Shown here piece by piece: positions 60,042 through 64,000 of a stretch of 64,000 bases of DNA; position 1 is the first letter of the stretch, and each line of letters opens with the position of its first letter. The DNA is from JAPULR01 sp965238215 (GTDB lineage: Bacteria; Chloroflexota; Dehalococcoidia; Lucifugimonadales; GCA-2712585). The stretch lies in assembly GCA_965238215.1 (NCBI GenBank), contig OZ250180.1, positions 744,001 through 808,000 on the forward strand, read 5' to 3'. The notes below the pieces were generated by a model. That model did no database searches and was not told where the DNA came from. It saw only the letters and a list, made by a program, of their open reading frames with translations. The position numbers were made by a program, and so were the translations under genes.

Positions 60042-60923
60042 CTAGCCGCCTACGAACGGGAGCTGGCAAGCTGCCGCCGCTTCGAATAGTTTAATGGGAG
60101 GGCCCGCGTCGGGAGCCATGAGGGCCGCCATCTCTTCAGGTCCGCCCAGATATTCCAGTACGCACTCGAAACCCTCTCGTTCACCGGGTGATACATCTAA
60201 GGACGGACCGACCTTCGCGAATTCATCATCGTCCAAGCACGACAGAGTCACAATGAACGTAGTCATACCAGCCATCATGGCAGCCTCGTCAGCGGGCGGT
60301 CCGTCCTGTCCTTCACCGGCAGACCGCAGCAATGCGGCAAAGTCCGTATCCCCAAAGCCGCTGCGAATGCAGGTCGAGGACTCCGCGCTCAGCGGTCCAG
60401 TCTGCTGCAGGACGGGCGTCAGATACAAGCGAAGCAGGGTCTCATTCTCCAAGCAAGTCAGCGCGGTTTCCGCCACCTCTTCAGTGATCATCTCGGTAGA
60501 TGCCAGCCCTTGGACGGCGTCGACTCCCAAGTTTACGATTAGGCAAGCCTGCTCTTCGTCAGACACGTCAATGACCGGAGGCCGCGCATCAGGGTCGAAG
60601 AGCGGGGTCAGCACGCCGGAGTCAGAGCCGGACATGTCTGCCCTCTCTGCCGTCGGTTGCGGAGTTGGTTCGGGCGTCGCCGTTGGCGTCGGCGCAACGG
60701 TGGGTGTCGCCGTTGGGGTGGGTTCTGGCATTGCCGTTGGAGTGGGTCTGGGTGTCGCCATCGGTGTTGGCGCAGGCGTAGAAACCGGCGTCGGTGCGGG
60801 GGTTGCCGCCTGAATCGGTGTCGCTTGAGGGGTTGCAGTGGGCGTCGGCTCATCCTCTGAGCCGGAACATGCCAGCAGAAACACCGTAAGTGAAAGAACT
60901 AGAAAGGACAGAAATCTCAACAT
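60042..60923 (-). CDS. Lipoprotein with Pro/Thr linker and Cys-containing helical domain
   Basis: A 293-residue lipoprotein; ATG at 60923 gives LRFLSFLVLSLTVFLLAC. A long low-complexity linker (about residues 25-90, P-T-x-T-A-T-P-x repeats) is followed by a mostly helical domain with about six cysteines (EEQACLIVNL, ALTCLENE, SSTCIRSG, VTLSCLDD, GFECVLEYLGG, AAACQLPF). Regular spacing suggests two or three repeats of a helix-hairpin unit, each of type C-x-x...L. No enzyme motif. Similar Pro/Thr-linked lipoproteins occur at 34555 and 38110, so the linker is a lineage habit and says little about function. Confidence 0.75.
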   Translation of the reverse strand: MLRFLSFLVLSLTVFLLACSGSEDEPTPTATPQATPIQAATPAPTPVSTPAPTPMATPRPTPTAMPEPTPTATPTVAPTPTATPEPTPQPTAERADMSGSDSGVLTPLFDPDARPPVIDVSDEEQACLIVNLGVDAVQGLASTEMITEEVAETALTCLENETLLRLYLTPVLQQTGPLSAESSTCIRSGFGDTDFAALLRSAGEGQDGPPADEAAMMAGMTTFIVTLSCLDDDEFAKVGPSLDVSPGEREGFECVLEYLGGPEEMAALMAPDAGPPIKLFEAAAACQLPFVGG

Positions 60924-61189
60924 GCGTGCAAACTCCAATTCAGGCATCATCCGGCGGCTTCAAATGCGCTGCTGGGCTACCAATGATACCGAAAGACTCT
61001 CACACCAAATGTGTAAAATAAATACAGGTTTGAAGGAATTTTCCCACACTCCCTTGCCGTATCTGTCCTAATGGCAGACGACTACGTGTCAAATCTCGAC
61101 AAATGAATGGAAGCCGCGTAGCAACGTCGCCTCCGTTTCACTAAGTTTTTGGGCTGTCAATCGTTGGGCGGCGTGTCTGCCCCGTTTGC

Positions 61190-61195
61190 TATAAT
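61190..61195 (+). promoter_or_regulatory. Possible -10 element before the solute-binding gene
   Basis: TATAAT at 61190-61195; the best -35-like word (TTGGGC) is 20 bases away, which is long. The leader would be about 120 bases. Confidence 0.3.
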
Positions 61196-61318
61196 GCATT
61201 CCGCGATTCCCTTGATAATAGCTCTCACTGGTTTGAACGGTTCCCCCGTTGCAGCAACATCGCAGCCGGCAAGTAACGTGCGGACCCGGGGGAAATCCAC
61301 GCTTGGAAGGAGCGTCTT

Positions 61319-62506
61319 ATGGGATCCCTGTCTTGGAAAAGTGTTGCCGCACTGGTACTGACGTCGATACTCCTCTACACATTCACCGCCTGCGGGGGTA
61401 GCGAAGATGAGGCCGACGATGCCCCTTTCCGGATAGGAGTGATGGAATCCGTCAGCGGCCCCGGTGAGACCTATGGCAACGTGGCCGTTCGCTCGAAGCA
61501 GATGGCCGCAGATGAGATCAACGCGTCAGGCGGAATCAATGGACGCACGTTGGAGTTGGTCGTCGAGGACTCGAAGTGCGGTGCCCAAGACGCCATAACC
61601 GCCTACAAGAAACTCACCAGCGTGGACGGGATCAAGATAATCCTTGGCACTTCCTGCAGCAGCGCAATGCTTGGTGTGGCGCCCCTCGCCGAAGCCGATG
61701 GCGTGGTGCTGTTCTCCGGCCTTGCCAGCAATCCCGACATCGCCGACGCTGGGGACTACATCTTCCGTACACAGATAAGCGATGTCGAAGTAGGCATCAA
61801 CACCGGCAACGTCCTCTGGACAGACGGAATACGAAGGCTGGCCACCATCACCGAGGAGACCGACTACGCCGAGGGAGTGCGCCGCACATCCGTTGCCCAG
61901 TTTGAGAAAAACGGTGGAGTGATCGTTGCTTCGGAGCGTTATTCCTCCGACATCACGGATTTCAGGTCCCAGCTGACGAAGCTGCTGGCGGCCAAGCCGG
62001 ACGCCCTGCACGTGGCGCCCCAATCGGAGTTCGCCGCGGGAACCATCGTCAAGCAAGTGCGGGAATTGGGCTATGAGGGCCACATATATGGCGAAACTAT
62101 TGCCGTTGGGACCACCTCCCTCGACATCGCCGGCGATGCAGCCACCGGGATGAAGGCAATCACAGCCGCTCCCGACCCCAACAACGAGAAGGCCCAGGAA
62201 GTCCTTGCCAACTTCAGAGAGCGTTACGACTACGTCACTCTGCCCTGGCACCTCGGTTCCGCCTACGACGATGTTTACATCACCGCCGAATGTCTCAAGA
62301 AGACCGGAGACGACCAAGACGCGGACGCGTTCCGTGACTGCCTATACGGAATCACATGGACCGGCGCAATCGGCTACGACTACAGCTTCGACGAAAACGG
62401 CGAGGTGGTTGGCCTTTCCCGGGTTGTTGTAGAGGTGCTCCCCGTAAGCGAGAGAACTCCGGAGAACTACGGCTACAGAGTCTTAATCGCGGGAGGTTCC
62501 AACTAG
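61319..62506 (+). CDS. Branched-chain amino acid-type ABC solute-binding lipoprotein
   Basis: A 395-residue LivJ-like binding protein; ATG with GGAAGGAG upstream. Lipobox YTFTAC at about residue 25. The fold markers are RIGVMESVSGPGETYGNVAV, QMAADEINASGGINGRTLEL, ILGTSCSSAMLGVAPLAEAD and FRTQISDVEVG. It lies next to livF (63239-63976), although on the other strand and with an interrupted gene between, so they may serve the same transporter family. Ligand unknown: amino acids, amides or urea. Confidence 0.92.
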   Translation: MGSLSWKSVAALVLTSILLYTFTACGGSEDEADDAPFRIGVMESVSGPGETYGNVAVRSKQMAADEINASGGINGRTLELVVEDSKCGAQDAITAYKKLTSVDGIKIILGTSCSSAMLGVAPLAEADGVVLFSGLASNPDIADAGDYIFRTQISDVEVGINTGNVLWTDGIRRLATITEETDYAEGVRRTSVAQFEKNGGVIVASERYSSDITDFRSQLTKLLAAKPDALHVAPQSEFAAGTIVKQVRELGYEGHIYGETIAVGTTSLDIAGDAATGMKAITAAPDPNNEKAQEVLANFRERYDYVTLPWHLGSAYDDVYITAECLKKTGDDQDADAFRDCLYGITWTGAIGYDYSFDENGEVVGLSRVVVEVLPVSERTPENYGYRVLIAGGSN

Positions 62507-63222
62507 TCGGGAGATACTTCCGCAACAACTCCGTAGTGGTCGGACAACTTCCTTCCGTTATGGATGTTGCTCACCACACCTACGGACTCAACCGCGAAGT
62601 CACCACTGAGCGCAATATGGTCGATGCTTCTACGGCCCTGAATAGCGAGTTCCGACATGACGATTTTCGTCTTTTGCGAGAAAGCATATCTGAGCGCCAT
62701 TCGCAGCTCATGACGTGCCCGACTGCCTGGCCCAATGATCTGATTGAAGTCCCCCATAACTATCAGACGCTCCTCAGAAAACCGTTCCAATATCTCAGTC
62801 AGACCGACAATATACTGTTCGTGGTCTTCCCATCGTTTCCTGCGTTCCAACTTGCGCCTGGCTTCAGTGCGTGACCCGAACCAGGGAATGCAAACGCCCA
62901 CAACGGTCACGTCGTCCTAGGATGTCCGGGTGACTCCAGCAACGAACCTTCCGGGCGGCATTGAATCGAGTCCCACGTCGTCGACTTCCTGCCAGGGTTC
63001 TCGCGACCAGAACATCACCTTCCGACGGCTCTCCCTGACCTCGTAGCCGTAGTCCGCCTGCGAGCAGATTGTGTGACCATGCGAAGACAACAGTCCCATG
63101 TCTGTCTCGGTAAGGCAGACGACCTCGGGGTCATATTCATTGATGCGGCTCAGGATTTCACCGGTTCGTCGTGACTTGGGCGTAGCCCACTCCACATTCC
63201 ACGTAATCACTCGCGCAGACAT
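62503..63222 (-). pseudogene. Endonuclease/exonuclease/phosphatase-family gene with in-frame amber
   Basis: One frame from the ATG at 63222 (SARVITWNVEWATPKSRRTG, EVVCLTETDM) to the stop at 62503, broken by TAG at 62917-62919. After it the frame continues DDVTVVGVCIPWFGS, then the catalytic EEP motifs IVMGDFNQII and SIDHIALS, LSDHYGVVAE. The first part holds the metal Glu (L-T-E-T) and the second the GDFN, D-H and S-D-H motifs, so neither piece alone could work. Intact, this would be a Mg-dependent phosphodiesterase or nuclease. It overlaps the stop of the convergent solute-binding gene by four bases. Confidence 0.8.
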
Positions 63223-63238
63223 AGCGGAAACCCGACTC

Positions 63239-63976
63239 CTATCCCCCACCCTCCGCCTGCTCCGGGTTAACCCTCCCCAGGAAGACGTCGGTCAATATGT
63301 TGCTGTCTTGTACCGATTGTGGGGTGCCGTCGTGCACAACCCTGCCCTTGTCCAGCACGTAGGCCCTGTCGGCTATGTCCAGCACGCCCTTGATATTGTG
63401 CTCGACCACGAAGATTGTCGTCTCCAGCCTCTCGTTTATCTCCGAGACCTTCTGAAAAACCTCGCTTACAACAATCGGAGCCAGGCCAAGCGTGGGCTCG
63501 TCCAGAAGCAGCACGTCGGGCGCGGCCATCAGGCCCCGTCCCAGGGCCAGCATCTGCTGCTGCCCGCCGGACATCTGGCTGGCCATGTCACGCCGCTTAT
63601 CATGGAGAATTGGAAATAGCTCCATCACGGCGTCCATGCGGCGCACCTGCTCCACCCTATTGTTGAGATACAGGCAACCCATCTCCAGATTCTCTTGGAT
63701 GGTCAGGTGGGTGAATACACGCCGTCCCTGCGGCACAAATGATATCCCTTCCTTAACAATTTCGTGGGTCGCGGCGTTCAGAGGTTCATCGCGAAGGTAT
63801 ACCCTCCCGCCGACCACTGGGGCCAAACCCATGATAGCCTTGAGGACGGTGGACTTGCCTGCCCCGTTGGGACCCATAACGGCCACCATCTCACCTTTCC
63901 GCGCGCCCAGGGAAACCGTGTCAAGGGCCACTACAGCCCTGTAATGCACAGAGACGTCTACAAGCTCCAGCAACAT
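63239..63976 (-). CDS. livF: Branched-chain amino acid ABC transporter ATPase
   Basis: A 245-residue LivF-type ATPase. Walker A GPNGAGKST, Q-loop FVPQGRRVF, signature MSGGQQQM, Walker B VLLLDEPTLGLAP and the H-switch VVEHN are all present. The LivF branch is shown by the short length and by VPQGRRVFTHLTIQENLEMG. It powers uptake together with LivH, LivM and LivG; those genes are expected just beyond the window end, upstream on the minus strand. The ATG at 63976 is 24 bases from the window edge. Confidence 0.95.
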   Translation of the reverse strand: MLLELVDVSVHYRAVVALDTVSLGARKGEMVAVMGPNGAGKSTVLKAIMGLAPVVGGRVYLRDEPLNAATHEIVKEGISFVPQGRRVFTHLTIQENLEMGCLYLNNRVEQVRRMDAVMELFPILHDKRRDMASQMSGGQQQMLALGRGLMAAPDVLLLDEPTLGLAPIVVSEVFQKVSEINERLETTIFVVEHNIKGVLDIADRAYVLDKGRVVHDGTPQSVQDSNILTDVFLGRVNPEQAEGGG

Positions 63977-64000
63977 GGAACGGGAAGAGCCGCCACCATC

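Noticed and set aside
1..64000. CRISPR array, rRNA genes, IS elements with transposase, phage structural genes
   Set aside because: I looked for regularly spaced identical repeats, rRNA signatures, DDE/serine recombinase motifs and capsid or portal proteins and saw none.

Overview
The window looks like a chromosomal contig of an uncultured bacterium, most likely a Chloroflexota (Dehalococcoidia/SAR202-like) lineage. That placement is an inference. It rests on high-GC core genes with frequent TTG/GTG starts, UbiA/UbiX/UbiD/MenG-type late menaquinone genes, lipoproteins with long Pro/Thr linkers, a complete SAM-I riboswitch, and dispersed intergenic repeats of the CATTCTGAGCGnAGCG type. No ribosomal marker is present to confirm it.

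Layout. 1-3.7 kb is a disturbed area: the 3' end of a YyaL-like gene, a toxin-antitoxin pair, and a methyltransferase start fused to a second copy of the YyaL 3' end, then a HEPN-like hypothetical gene and a frameshifted membrane gene. 4.2-5.8 kb holds a small Rdx/SelW-type gene with an in-frame TGA at a CxxU motif, followed 47 bases later by a SelA-like PLP enzyme. 6-7.7 kb holds a Gly/Val repeat protein and a three-gene nitrile hydratase/thiocyanate hydrolase-like set. 8.1-14.2 kb is a six-gene minus-strand operon for the methyl cycle and methylthioadenosine salvage (mtnA, mtnP, rhodanese, PfkB kinase, ahcY, metK) behind a promoter, SAM-I riboswitch and terminator. 14.3-17.3 kb has membrane proteins and small decayed genes. 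17.4-21 kb is a ubiE-ubiX-ubiA-ubiD operon for late menaquinone synthesis. 21.4-28.6 kb has a zinc-ribbon protein, alpha-carbonic anhydrase, an SDR, a promoter-led maoC-maoC-plsX-fabG operon, a YgfZ-like protein and an ErpA/IscA protein.

tRNA-Ile(GAU) lies at 28.7 kb. A 27-bp exact repeat that includes its last nine bases recurs at 51.47 kb, and degraded relatives lie near 42.0, 57.2 and 58.5 kb, so 28.8-58.5 kb looks like an island built by repeated insertion at this tRNA. It holds catabolic and transport genes (class IV aminotransferase, two amidohydrolases, Gfo/Idh oxidoreductase, ureidoglycolate lyase, two orphan peptide-type solute-binding proteins, SDR, creatinase-like protein), then gene-poor decayed DNA, a 1,953-residue cadherin-repeat surface protein, an MFS exporter, and a run of unknown, truncated or broken genes (HigBA with an interrupted toxin, a truncated ThDP enzyme, a PD-(D/E)XK-like protein). 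58.7-64 kb has a frameshifted esterase, a lipoprotein, a branched-chain-type solute-binding protein, an amber-interrupted EEP-family gene and livF.

The strongest candidates for something new are the selenocysteine-type Rdx gene paired with a SelA-like PLP enzyme, and the tRNA-Ile-anchored mosaic island.
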